Shown piece after piece: positions 35,277 through 44,534 of a stretch of DNA of 64,000 nucleotides. Source of the DNA: Pseudeuparius sepicola (Eukaryota; Arthropoda; Insecta; Coleoptera; Anthribidae); the NCBI GenBank assembly GCA_963920635.1, contig OY987303.1:47739223-47803222 (forward strand). The letters run 5' to 3'. The translations under genes and the position numbers were made by a program. The notes under the pieces are model-generated. The model searched no databases and was not told the DNA's origin. It worked only from the letters and a program-made list of their open reading frames with translations. The first letter of the stretch is position 1. Every line of letters starts with the position of its first letter.

Positions 35277-35352
35277 GAAATACCCGGGGATTGAACCCGA
35301 GACACCTAGCTGGTAGCAAAAGACGCTTGTCTCTTAACCACGGCTGTATTTC
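35277..35352 (-). tRNA. tRNA-like sequence inside the Polinton
   Basis: On the minus strand a perfect 7-bp acceptor pair (GAAATAC with GTATTTC) encloses an A-box (TGGTTAAGAG) and a well-formed T-arm (TCGGG-TTCAATC-CCCGG). The middle can form a short anticodon hairpin with loop GTCTTTT and perhaps a variable stem. The D and anticodon stems are weaker than in a normal tRNA, so it may be a pseudo-tRNA or a Pol III promoter. A domesticated or captured tRNA gene, or a SINE head, are alternatives. Confidence 0.5.
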
Positions 35353-35599
35353 CAAAGGGGTTTCTTGAAAATTTCTACCCTTTCTTATTCAGGTAGCGCG
35401 TTGAAGTCGCCTGCTTGGGGTATGCAACGTGGGTGGGCCAGTAGGAGAAAGTATCAAACGCCGCGCTGCGGTGGTACAGTCAGCGGTACCGCTTCTCGGG
35501 GGATGCTGCCGCGGGCGTGCCGAGGGTACAGTCTAGTCGGACGCTAGAATACCGCTCAGTCGGGGCTCCTCCGGTACAGTCCAGACAGGCAGGTAGAAT

Positions 35600-36440
35600 A
35601 ACCGCGCTTCGAACTGGACTCGACCTTACGGTCTTGGGTTGACTATGGCTTATTTTTTGGGCCCTTTATGGTTGTGTTATACAAAATTATTCGATATTTA
35701 CAAATTTATTATAAAAATAGTTTTTTCTTTATGGTATTTTCAGAGAGTTCTATGGTATACAGAGTGTTTAACTCGGCGCTCTCATTCCAGAAGGTGGCGG
35801 ACACGCGCCACGCGCTCCATCGAAGGTCGAGGCGCGGTTCCAGTCGACGTGCGGTACAGACGACGCTTCGGGCTGGAAGCTGTGGTCTTGGGTTGAATAT
35901 AACTTATTTTTTGAACACTTTATGGTTGAGTTATATAAAATTATTCACTATTTATTATAAAAATCGTTTTTCGTTATATTTTCAGAGAGTTCTATGGTAT
36001 ACAGAGTGTTTAACTCAGCGCTCTCCAGACTAATTATATTGGTTTCTATGCTTAAGAAACATTCTTGAAAATTAACTGGGGGCGACTATAGTTTATTTTT
36101 GAAAACATTACGGCTGTGTTATACAAATTATTCTCTATTTATTATAAAAATCGTTTTTCTTTATATTTTCAGAGAGTTCTATGGTATACAGAGTGTTTAA
36201 CTCAGCGCTCTCCAGACTAATTATATTGGTTTCTATGCTTAAGAAACATTCTTGAAAATTAACTGGGGGCGACTATAGTTTATTTTGAAAACTTTACGGC
36301 TGTGTTATACAAATTATTCTCTATTTATTATAAAAATAGTTTTTTCTTTATATTTTCAGAGTTCTATGATATACAGAGTGTTTGACTGAGCGCTCTCCAG
36401 ACTAATTATATTGGTTTCTTTGTTTAAGAAACTGGAAAAT
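35600..36440. repeat. Tandem repeats of 242/187/187 bp
   Basis: The block containing CAGAG(AG)TTCTATGRTATACAGAG starts at 35,741, 35,983, 36,170 and 36,357. The last two full units are nearly identical. The preceding 35,365-35,600 is GC-rich with repeated GGTACAGTC motifs. On the minus strand each of the last three units carries a version of the terminal exon of the spliced gene upstream, so the array probably grew by duplicating that exon and its 3' UTR. Confidence 0.8.
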
Positions 36441-36838
36441 TAAAGGCTCAGAATGATTTTGTTAGATGTTAGCTTACCTTTGACGATGCTGCCGGTGATG
36501 GAAGACGTCCAACTTCAAAATCGGAACCATAATCATCAAGAGCCATGTCGCAGAGTTGCTGGTTGGTGAGCCCTGCGATGAATGGCTCCTCGAGCAGACT
36601 CAACACGCTTGAGTTGAGATTGGGCAGCTATGAAAGGAAAACATTATATGGGAAAATACTGATTAATGCAAACTTACAGGTTCGGGGCAAATTGACGCCA
36701 CAGCGTTGACCGTCTCGTCGGCACTCCGAGTTGGCTACAAGTAAATGGGTTCAATGAGAATCGAATGAGAAATTAAATTAAAAAACTTACAGCTACCAAA
36801 CGGCAATCACTTAGAATTTTAATTTTTGATGATTCCAT
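36402..36838 (-). CDS. Four-exon small acidic protein gene
   Basis: Exons on the minus strand: 36,791-36,838, 36,678-36,734, 36,478-36,627 and 36,402-36,431. Each intron has consensus ends (GTAAGT or GTAAGC at the donor, TAG or CAG at the acceptor) and is 56, 50 and 46 nt long, typical of insects. All four exons are in phase 0 and lengths are exact multiples of three, giving 94 residues. The third exon is acidic, with LLEEPFIAGL and ALDDYGSDFEVG. An AATAAA signal on the minus strand follows at 36,324-36,329. The combination of three good introns and an open frame is strong evidence for a real gene. It is unrecognised: an acidic regulator is possible but unproven. Confidence 0.7.
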
Positions 36839-36860
36839 ACTGTTCAAAGCGACGAAGCAC

Positions 36861-36950
36861 AGGTGAACTGAGTAAAAGCGGTTCGGAACACGGGTGAACT
36901 GAGTAAAAGCGGCTCGGAACACGACTGTGAAACACGGGTGAACTGAAGAG
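36861..36950. repeat. Direct repeats in the divergent promoter region
   Basis: Two full and one partial copies of a roughly 34-bp unit (GGTGAACTGAGTAAAAGCGG..TCGGAACACG) lie just upstream of the spliced gene. On the minus strand each full unit contains ACTCAGTTC, an arthropod initiator-like sequence. Confidence 0.65.
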
Positions 36951-37211
36951 GAAACGCGCCACGCATCGTGTGTATATCGGAACAGTGTTGCCAGTTTGGT
37001 AGATTTTTCCTGAACGTTAGGGAGACCCGCCCACCGGAGGCAACGTTGTCAGATTACCGAAAGTCCCCACCAACCCCGCCCCATCAGTGCCCTCCTACAT
37101 GGTACCGCCCACATCCCTTCTTTCCGCATAGTAAGAAGTATTGGAATATAAGAGTCATATCTTTGCTTTCAGTGATAGTTTCTACAAATCTTTAGTTTTC
37201 TGCAAATCGTA

Positions 37212-37739
37212 ATGTCTAACATCAGGTATATCATCGACGCTGATGGCTTTCAAGTTAGTGGAAAGTTCGTTATAAAAGAAATGTCGATATACGATATGAA
37301 ATCGAGGGAAGTGACATCCAGGTATTATCGTGTGGGAAACTACCGCAGCCTATCTTCTAAGGATGCATGCACTGCTCGTTGGTTAACGACGAACTTGCAC
37401 GGCTTGAAGTTTGAAGATTGTGCAACGGATGAAGCCCAGGAAAGTGCGTTAGAAGAGATTCGGCGTCTGGGGGAGTCCGCTGGCGATGAACTTATAGCTT
37501 ACAAGGGAGGACAAGTTGAAAGGAATCTGCTGCAGGCCGCGGGGTATGCCCATTTATCTTACAATATCGAGGATCTAGGCTGCCCCAAGTTCGACGTCCT
37601 TGTTCGGAAGCAGCAGAGGTTCTACGAGCGAGTGCGTGCAAACCAATGTGAGCGACACATCACGAGGCCTGGAAAAGCATTTCACTGCCCGAGAATAGAA
37701 CTAATGTTTTTTTCTGAATTTATAAGACGATGTAAATAA
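37212..37739 (+). CDS. Exonuclease-fold-like protein (tentative)
   Basis: 175 residues. Blocks IIDADGFQ, FVIKEMSIYD, ARWLTTNLHGLKF, AYKGGQVERNLL and NIEDLGCPKFDVL follow the pattern of an uncharacterised family common in insect genomes and mobile elements. The layout (an early DxDGF strand with KE, then xxKGxxK-like, then DLGCP) suggests to me an RNase H-like/DEDD exonuclease fold. This is inference from motif order, not proof. An upstream AATATAAG TATA-like box (about 37,143) and TTTCAGTGA initiator (about 37,168) fit independent transcription. Confidence 0.6.
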   Translation: MSNIRYIIDADGFQVSGKFVIKEMSIYDMKSREVTSRYYRVGNYRSLSSKDACTARWLTTNLHGLKFEDCATDEAQESALEEIRRLGESAGDELIAYKGGQVERNLLQAAGYAHLSYNIEDLGCPKFDVLVRKQQRFYERVRANQCERHITRPGKAFHCPRIELMFFSEFIRRCK

Positions 37740-38050
37740 TTTAGTTTTTGTGAAAATGTAAATAAAAATGTAAAGTTATTATGCTGTTTCATTTCCAGCA
37801 GAAAAGAATGATTATGAAAAAAAGTCAATTTAAAAACTTTCCCGCTGCAGGAAAGACGTGCTTCGTGAAATTAATGTTTGTAGAAAATGGTAAAATGTTA
37901 AAATAAAAAAGGGAGCAAAAAAAAAACCTTTTCTCAGATCCTGTTTTCATACTAAAATTTTGGAGAGGGGACCATCCTTCGACGCTCTTACCCTATATAG
38001 GTAGGAACTCTGCCTATTTCTAGCACACTGCTCTACTCATTGCTTCGAAG
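37740..38050. other. Intergenic, with polB promoter
   Basis: Holds AATAAA-type signals after the preceding gene (about 37,760 and 37,900) and a TATATAG box at 37,994-38,000, about 50 nt before the polB ATG. Confidence 0.6.
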
Positions 38051-41000
38051 ATGATCGATGGTAATGAAATAGCTACAGAGAGCGACAAAACTGTAAAGGC
38101 ATATGAGAAGGTGTTTAACATACTTAATGAAAGTGACAGACCTACACTTCCACAAGTATTACAACGTTGGCAGCAAAAGTTGCAATTGTCGGTGAGACAG
38201 CATTCCTCAGCACTCCGATGTCATTTTCACCAAGGCACTTTGTCAAAGTTGCATGCCAATCTGCAACATCTCAAAAGACTTCAATTATACTTCAAAACAT
38301 TATGCAAAACTGGATCTGGTAAGCAACACCTCAATAGAAGTCATCGAGTCAAATGGGTGGACGTTCAAGCAGCGTTCCAGAGTCGTCTTCGCACAGGTGT
38401 TATAGTAAATATGAGGCACATCGATTTATTCCAGTTTTTTGACGATGCATTTATTCTTTTTAAGAGTCGCATAACTAGAACTTTAAATGCTTTTCACATT
38501 GTTAAGGTAAATGCGGTTTTTAATGGTGAATTTGTTAAAATGTCTCAAGATACAGTCATAAGTGACAACAAATGCTTCAACACAAAAAATGCTATAATTG
38601 ACCAGGGGAGTGATTTAAAGTTGTGGTTTACAGATAATATAAAGGATAGGATTATAAAGAAGCTTGAAGATTTTCATGACAATGGATCGGGGTGGGCGTT
38701 ACGCAAAATTTTGAGTTTAGTCATCAGTATAAATAAAGTTGAGATAGGAAACGGTGCTTCATATCTGCCACTCCCCGTTGAAATTTCCAAAAAACAAGCA
38801 TGTGTCAATGTAAAAAATAGTGATGAAGCATTCTTCTTTTGGAGTGTTATTGCCGCTCTTTACCCCTCTTAAAAGCATATTGATCGGGTTAATTCATATC
38901 CTCACTACAGGCTGAAATTTAAATTAGATGATATAGACCTACCAATGCAATTATCTCAAATATCGAAATTCGAAAAATTAAATGAAATTTCTATAAATGT
39001 GTATATTTTGGAGTTGGTAAGTGAGACTCCACGTCAATTTATCACCTCTCCAGCTCGACTAACTAAAAATAAAATGGATAGACATGTGAATTTACTTCTA
39101 ATTCAAAGTCATTATTTTTTGAAAACTAGCGACTTTGAAGCACCGTCTGTCGACGATGCGCACGTTGATATAAAATACCATTATTGTTGGATTAAAGATT
39201 TATCTAGACTGATTTCGAAACAGTCTAGTAAACATAACGGTAGAAAATTTATATGCGAGAGATGTTTAAATTACTTTTCATCGCAAGATAAGTTAGAAGA
39301 GCATACAGTTTATTGCGAGCAAATAAATAATTGTAAAATCGAGTTTCCCAAAGAGAAGTTTATCGAATTTAAAAATTTTGTTAATAAAGAACGCACCCCA
39401 TTCACCCTGTATGCTGACTTTGAAGCAATGCTAAAACCCTGCGGAGATTCTGATGCTAGCCTAAAAACTGTTAAATATCAAAGACACGAAGCATTCAGTG
39501 CCGGTTATTATTTCAAGTGCTCTTTTGACAACTCGCTCTCTTTCTACAAAGCTTATCGCGGGGGAGACTGTATGATATGGTTTGCCAATCAAATAGAGGA
39601 AATTGCTAAGTTTATATCATCCAAATTGAATCTTGTTGAACCTATGGATGAAGCCATAAGTCTTAAAGATGCCACCCCTAATTGTCACATTTGCGAGAAA
39701 AAATTCAATGTTAACGACATAATTGTACGTGACCACTGTGACCTGTCATCGATGTTTCGAGGTTATGCACATCAAGCGTGCAACTTAAATTATAAAAACT
39801 CGTTTGTAGTTCCCATCATTTTCCACAATCTTAGTGGGTATGACAGCCACTTTATAATACGAGAACTTGCCAAACGGAATCATGTCAACCTACTTCCTGT
39901 TAATAATGAAAAATATATAAGCTTTACAGTATTCGATAATGAAACAAATATTAAATTTCGGTTCATCGATTCTTTCAAGTTCTTGGCCTTTCCTCTCGAC
40001 AAACTCGCATCATCTCTAAATAGTTTCGAAAACACTAGAAATGAATTTCGATTGTCTTCCGAAAATTTTGACTTGTTAACTAGGAAAGGGGTTTTTTGTT
40101 ATGATTATATCGATTCTCTGGAAAAATTGGAAGAAACCGCATTACCATCGATTCAACATTTTTATAACAAATTAAATGACACTAATATTAACGAGAAGGA
40201 TTACGGACATGCGCAATTAATTTGGGAGAGGTTTGGTGTAAAAACCTTGGGTGAGTATTTAGATCTGTACTTAAAGACTGACGTGCTCTTGCTCACAGAT
40301 ATATTTGAACACTTTAGAACGACTTGTCTTCAAAATTACGGTTTAGATCCTGCCTGGTACTATACTTTGCCTGGATTCAGTTGGGATTGCATGCTTCGAT
40401 ATACGAAATGTAAATTAGAAACCTTCCAAGATAGTGACATCTTAATGTTTTTCGAGAGGGCAATTCGAGGTGGGGTAAGCCAGGTAAGCCACCGCTTTTC
40501 TCAGGCCAACAACAAATATATGGCAAACTATGATGCTAGTATGCCATCAAAATATATTCTTTATGCGGACGTTAACAACCTTTATGGCTGGGCAATGTGT
40601 GAACCCCTTCCTTACGGAGGATTTGAGTGGGCCTCCAACGATACTGACGTCACCAAGGTTGCTGACAATGCCGATGAAGGATATATTTTAGAAGTGGATT
40701 TGTCGTATCCCGATCATCTTCATGACCATCATAAAGATCTTCCTTTCGCACCTGAACATCGTAAACCTCCAGGTTCCAAAATAAAAAAGCTCATGACCAC
40801 TCTCGATGATAAGAAGAATTATGTGATTCATTATAGAGCGCTTAAGCAAGCTTTACAACATGGTTTAATTCTGAAAAAAATTCACAAAGTTTTGAAATTT
40901 AAGCAGTCTACCTGGTTAGCTCCCTATATACAACTCAATACCCACTTAAGAACTGTGACAACATTAGATTTTGAAAAAAATATAATGAAACTAATGAATA

Positions 41001-41788
41001 ATGCAATCTACGGCAAAACAATGCAAAATGTTAGAAAACATAGGATTGTGAGATTATTAAGGACGTGGGAGGGTAGATACGGCGCCAAAAATTTAATTTC
41101 TAGCCCTCGTTTTAGACATAGGATAATTTTTGAAGAGAATTTAATAAGTGTCGAATTAAATAAGACAAATATTATGTTTGATAAACCTCTGTACGTTGGG
41201 ATGTCTATTCTGGACATATCAAAAACCTGTGTTTACGAATTTCACTATGACTTTATGTTGAAAACATTTTCACCAACTAACTGCTTATTATTATATACTG
41301 ATACTGATAGTTTAGTTTACGAAATCCGCTGTGAGGACATGTTCGAGGATGTAATTAAGAATCATATTCATCGGTTTGACACTAGTGACTATCCTGCAGA
41401 TAATCAATATGGAATTCCGCTTGTAAATAAGAAGGTGCCAGGACTGATGAAGGACGAATTAAATGGTCGTATTTTAACACATTTTGTTGGACTTAGATCT
41501 AAAATGTATACTTATAAGGTTCAAGGAAAAAATTTGTGTGTTAAAAAATCCAAAGGTGTTAGAGGTAGTGTTGTAGCGAAGCAGATAACGTATCAAGATT
41601 ATTTCGATTGTTTATTCGATAAGACAGAGAAAATTGTAAATCAACGATCTATACGATCGTTTTCTCATAACGTCTTTAGCATAAGTCAATCTAAGATTGG
41701 TTTAAATCCATTTGACGATAAGCGATATTTAGTTGATAGTGTTTCAACCCTTCCTTGGGGTCATAAAGATGTACGTGTGGATGAATAA
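38051..41788 (+). pseudogene. polB: Protein-primed DNA polymerase B with one in-frame TAA
   Basis: About 1,245 codons in a single frame, interrupted only by TAA at 38,870-38,872, after residue 273; reading continues in the same frame immediately. The N-terminal region (to about residue 290) is the Polinton-specific extension. A zinc-finger-like CERCLNYF..HTVYC follows. Then come exonuclease motifs I (YADFEAM, about 39,410), II (NLSGYDSHFI) and III (YLKTDVLLLTD), and polymerase motifs A (YADVNNLYGWAM, about 40,562), B (KLMNNAIYGKTM) and C (YTDTDSLVYE, about 41,295), then a KxY-type LRSKMYTYK. All catalytic residues look intact. Family members replicate linear DNA from a terminal protein primer. 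The TAA probably inactivates the gene; read-through or re-initiation cannot be excluded. Confidence 0.95.
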
Positions 41789-41860
41789 AAAATATATTTT
41801 ACAAATAGTGTTTCATTCTCTTGTAGCCCCCCCACCCCTGACGTCCCACCGCCCAGTTTG

Positions 41861-41868
41861 TATATATA
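41861..41868 (+). promoter_or_regulatory. TATA box of the CHHC gene
   Basis: TATATATA, 59 nt upstream of the ATG, with an initiator-like CTGCAGTCTG about 30 nt further on. Confidence 0.6.
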
Positions 41869-41926
41869 ACCGAGACATCGAGCTCATTCTGCAGTCTGAA
41901 AACTTGTAACAAGAGTTCGCAGCAAC

Positions 41927-42139
41927 ATGTACAACCAGACCATTCAGATCGAATCAGACATGGTGCCCTGCCCCTACATTGCCAGCCACATGGTACGGAG
42001 AAGTCGACTGCAGAATCATCTGGTGAAGTGTCGGCGACAGTTGGGACATGTGCCTGAAATCAATTGGGAAGAGTATTACCGACATATCAACAATCAGCCG
42101 TCGATGATCATAAGAAATCCCAGGATTGGCCCGGAATAA
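41927..42139 (+). CDS. U11-48K/GTSF1-type CHHC zinc-finger protein
   Basis: 70 residues with a single finger, CPYIASHMVRRSRLQNHLVKC, spaced C-x5-H-x9-H-x3-C (residues 15-35). That is exactly the CHHC finger of U11-48K, TRM13 and the GTSF1/Asterix proteins. Such fingers bind RNA (U11 5' splice-site region, tRNA). GTSF1 proteins usually have two fingers and act with PIWI in transposon silencing. Here there is one finger and a short tail (INWEEYYRHI). It is independently promoted, between polB and the convergent gene block. A role in RNA binding or in countering piRNA silencing is inference. Confidence 0.75.
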   Translation: MYNQTIQIESDMVPCPYIASHMVRRSRLQNHLVKCRRQLGHVPEINWEEYYRHINNQPSMIIRNPRIGPE

Positions 42140-42195
42140 AAATGTTGTAAAATAAAAATATTGTAAAATAAAAGTCATATTTTTTAATCAGTGCT
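42140..42195. terminator. Convergent polyadenylation region
   Basis: Two AATAAA/AATAAAA signals for the rightward gene (about 42,154-42,174) and a minus-strand AATAAAGC (plus GCTTTATT, about 42,192-42,199) serve converging transcription units. Confidence 0.65.
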
Positions 42196-42828
42196 TTATT
42201 CCAACCTTCTTCTATACAAGTCTGCTAACAAAAATTGATTATAATAAGAGTACAGTTCAAAAATGCAATATGTTTCCATGCTACATACCGCATTGCACAT
42301 TAAAAATACAATTTCCATTACATTTATGGCATAGTTACTACGTACTAATAATTCATTGACCTTATCTAAAAAATTAAGGTAAAAATCATGCAATTCAAAA
42401 TTAATCAAAAAGCTCATCCTTAAAGTCACATATGGTGCGATATTTAGTAGCTCGAAAACCTCTGCTATGGAAAACCATTGGCTAACACCATATTTTGCAA
42501 GCAACACTCGTTGATTTCCATCTGCAGTCAACATGGTTCTTAACAATATATCGTCAAATCTAATGAACATCGGGGTACCCAGGTTGTTGGTAAAGTTGTT
42601 TAAATTATTCACTAATTCTTCCCACTCCAAATAGTCCAGCGAAATCACATTTCGTCGCACTGTTGATCGGATATTAACTTGGGGTTTGAAATATCTCATA
42701 ATGCTCAAACCATTATTAATAATATATGTAGGTAATGTGAAGCATGATGATAGAAGCAGAGAATCTTCGCTTACATTGTTTACTTCTTCATGGTCGCTAC
42801 CATCGGTTTCATAGCCGCTGTCAACCAT
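42196..42828 (-). CDS. Unknown Polinton protein
   Basis: 210 residues from MVDSGYETDGSDHEE. An upstream in-frame Met at 42,891 is rejected because it lies inside the integrase gene. It has an acidic Ser-rich N-terminus, then a hydrophobic, Leu/Ile/Asn-rich, probably helical body (NNLNNFTNNLG, LLNIAPYVTLRMSFLINFEL). No motif is recognised. It is the last gene of the leftward block, 16 nt after integrase. Confidence 0.65.
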   Translation of the reverse strand: MVDSGYETDGSDHEEVNNVSEDSLLLSSCFTLPTYIINNGLSIMRYFKPQVNIRSTVRRNVISLDYLEWEELVNNLNNFTNNLGTPMFIRFDDILLRTMLTADGNQRVLLAKYGVSQWFSIAEVFELLNIAPYVTLRMSFLINFELHDFYLNFLDKVNELLVRSNYAINVMEIVFLMCNAVCSMETYCIFELYSYYNQFLLADLYRRRLE

Positions 42829-42844
42829 CTTAACACTTGAAGCT

Positions 42845-43750
42845 CTACACGACGTTTGACTCAGAGATCCACGAGTCATGGTCTTTATCAAAGCCCAACC
42901 ATCGTACTAGCACCTTCCCCCTCTTTCTACGAAGAATCTTTTCAACCAGGTAGACATCGGGATGTTCAGTTTTTTGCAATTCTTCGCGGTAAAACCCGCC
43001 CTTTATAGGACTTCCATTTAAATCCTCTAGAAGATATGTAGGCGGGTTGGTAATTTGTACTTTGCTTATTTTAAACAATTCTGTACTCCAACTAGGCATA
43101 TATCCTTTGGCAAATACGTGTTTCACTTTACTTATTCTCACAATATCTCCAACCTTCAATTTACTACCTCTGAAAATCTTCACGTGACTATACACTTTTT
43201 TAAGCAGATATTGTTCGTTACTTTTATTAACTTGGTTGGGTTTCATCTGAATCACTCTATGCTTTCTGTTATTATACTCGGCAACTAGCGTAGGCAAATA
43301 ATCATCCCATTTAAATTTAAATAATCGCTCTTTTAGAGTTCGTATTACTCTCTCGGCCATGGCGGCTTTCGTGATGCTAAAAGTGCTGTAATGACTAATT
43401 TTGAATTTTCGCATCAAATTTTGAAATCTAGAGTTATAAAACTCTTTGCCCTGATCAGTTTGAAGGTTGCGAGGCTTTCGAGTTCCCGATAGGATATCAG
43501 CAAAGGCGTTGGTAACATCTTCGGCAGACTTGGATTTGAGCGGTCTGCACCAAACAAATTTAGAGAAGCAATCGATTACAACCAGTATGAATTTGAAGCC
43601 ATTATTGTGACTAGCATACTGATCTAACTGCGCAAGATCAGCTTGCCACAAATCGTCTAAACCTTTAATGATAGTTCGACGACGTGGATAATTTTTTCGC
43701 GCTGGTTTATGTAATTCCTTAACTACTTGAATTTTTTCTTTACTATGCAT
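42845..43750 (-). CDS. int: Retroviral-type integrase with chromodomain
   Basis: 301 residues. The rve core has D38 in WQADLAQLD, D99 in LQTDQGKEF and E133 in AAMAERVIRTLK. A basic region GSKLKVGDIVRISK follows, and a C-terminal chromodomain occupies about residues 266-301 (YLVEKILRRKRGKVLVRWLG, then DSWISESNV). Polinton integrases insert the element with a 6-bp duplication, matching the TSD seen here. A chromodomain may steer insertion to modified chromatin. The frame is intact. No N-terminal zinc-binding HHCC is visible, so the protein may start short or lack it. Confidence 0.92.
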   Translation of the reverse strand: MHSKEKIQVVKELHKPARKNYPRRRTIIKGLDDLWQADLAQLDQYASHNNGFKFILVVIDCFSKFVWCRPLKSKSAEDVTNAFADILSGTRKPRNLQTDQGKEFYNSRFQNLMRKFKISHYSTFSITKAAMAERVIRTLKERLFKFKWDDYLPTLVAEYNNRKHRVIQMKPNQVNKSNEQYLLKKVYSHVKIFRGSKLKVGDIVRISKVKHVFAKGYMPSWSTELFKISKVQITNPPTYLLEDLNGSPIKGGFYREELQKTEHPDVYLVEKILRRKRGKVLVRWLGFDKDHDSWISESNVV

Positions 43751-43752
43751 GA

Positions 43753-44151
43753 CTATGCTCCACCCTCAAGGATCTCTGCAAGTCTGAGAGATAGTAAGGA
43801 TTGCATGCTCTTACCAGTTATTTTTAAATAATAATCTTCCATAGTTTTAACCAACTCTCTCAATTCATCGATCTTATCTTGGAAATTGTCTATCATTGTG
43901 TTGCGAATATGAAGATCGCATTCATCAGAATGCTGTTTAAGATTTGTGTAAAAATATTGTAATGTATGAATGACCCCCTCATCGACATATTGTTTTGTGC
44001 TGGCATCGCTTTCATCGATCGGGTGATTAACGTTGCTCAGTCTGCGGTTGCTACAATCATAGTTTCCTTCTAGAGTCAAATTTAATGTGTAAACAGGTGG
44101 GCAAGACCTGCTCCTTGATTTCGAGGCACGTCCGAACTTGTTTAAGGACAT
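43753..44151 (-). CDS. Fibre-like protein, paralogue 2
   Basis: 132 residues. It begins MSLNKFGRAS, then has the motif RRLSNVNHPIDESDASTKQY-VD (residues 36-57), followed by a predicted helical/coiled-coil tail. The motif resembles the NVxxPxxxxDAxTKxYVD repeat of phage tail fibres. The protein is a tandem paralogue of the preceding gene (7 nt apart). A role as a trimeric attachment fibre, with the shared LNKFGR N-terminus docking on the penton as in adenovirus fibre, is inference. Confidence 0.6.
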   Translation of the reverse strand: MSLNKFGRASKSRSRSCPPVYTLNLTLEGNYDCSNRRLSNVNHPIDESDASTKQYVDEGVIHTLQYFYTNLKQHSDECDLHIRNTMIDNFQDKIDELRELVKTMEDYYLKITGKSMQSLLSLRLAEILEGGA

Positions 44152-44158
44152 CTTTTAA

Positions 44159-44521
44159 CTAACTTGAATGATCTATAGGGACAAATCTGTCTAATAATTT
44201 GGGATTTGGCCCGGACTGTTCACCAACCATTTTTAAATAACATTCTTCAACAATTTTAACAAATTTTCTTATTTCATCGATCTCTTTCTCCAAAGCGTCT
44301 TTCACGCTACTCTCAATATTAACATCATGTTGTTCGAGCGTGACGTTAAAAGTTTTGAATGCCTCATTCATTTGTTTGTCAACATATTGCTTTGTCACAA
44401 CATCATTGCTGCTAATCGGATAATTAACGTTGCACAGTCTGCGGGTTTTCAAATCATAATCCCCGTCATTCAACGAGTAAGGAATAGTCCTTGAAACACG
44501 TCCGAACTTGTTTAAAGGCAT
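44159..44521 (-). CDS. Fibre-like protein, paralogue 1
   Basis: 120 residues. It shares with the next gene the N-terminal LNKFGR and the motif RRLCNVNYPISSNDVVTKQY-VD (residues 27-48), then a heptad-like region (VKDALEKEIDEIRKFVKIVE). The two differ in the linker between N-terminus and motif and at the C-terminus. Fibre-like assignment rests on the phage-type NVxxPxxxxDxxTKxYVD pattern and the coiled coil only. Confidence 0.6.
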   Translation of the reverse strand: MPLNKFGRVSRTIPYSLNDGDYDLKTRRLCNVNYPISSNDVVTKQYVDKQMNEAFKTFNVTLEQHDVNIESSVKDALEKEIDEIRKFVKIVEECYLKMVGEQSGPNPKLLDRFVPIDHSS

Positions 44522-44534
44522 CTTATAAATAACG

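Noticed and set aside
35639..36033. 85- and 121-codon plus-strand frames in the tandem array
   Set aside because: They restart in every repeat unit and carry no domain; the minus-strand exon is the likelier coding part.
36478..36627. LxCxE-type Rb-binding motif in the acidic exon
   Set aside because: Looked for it because small viral regulators often have one; the sequence has QLCDM and no LxCxE.
42829..42891. Upstream in-frame Met for the unknown gene after integrase
   Set aside because: Lies within the integrase coding end; the later Met gives a 16-nt gap, in line with neighbours.
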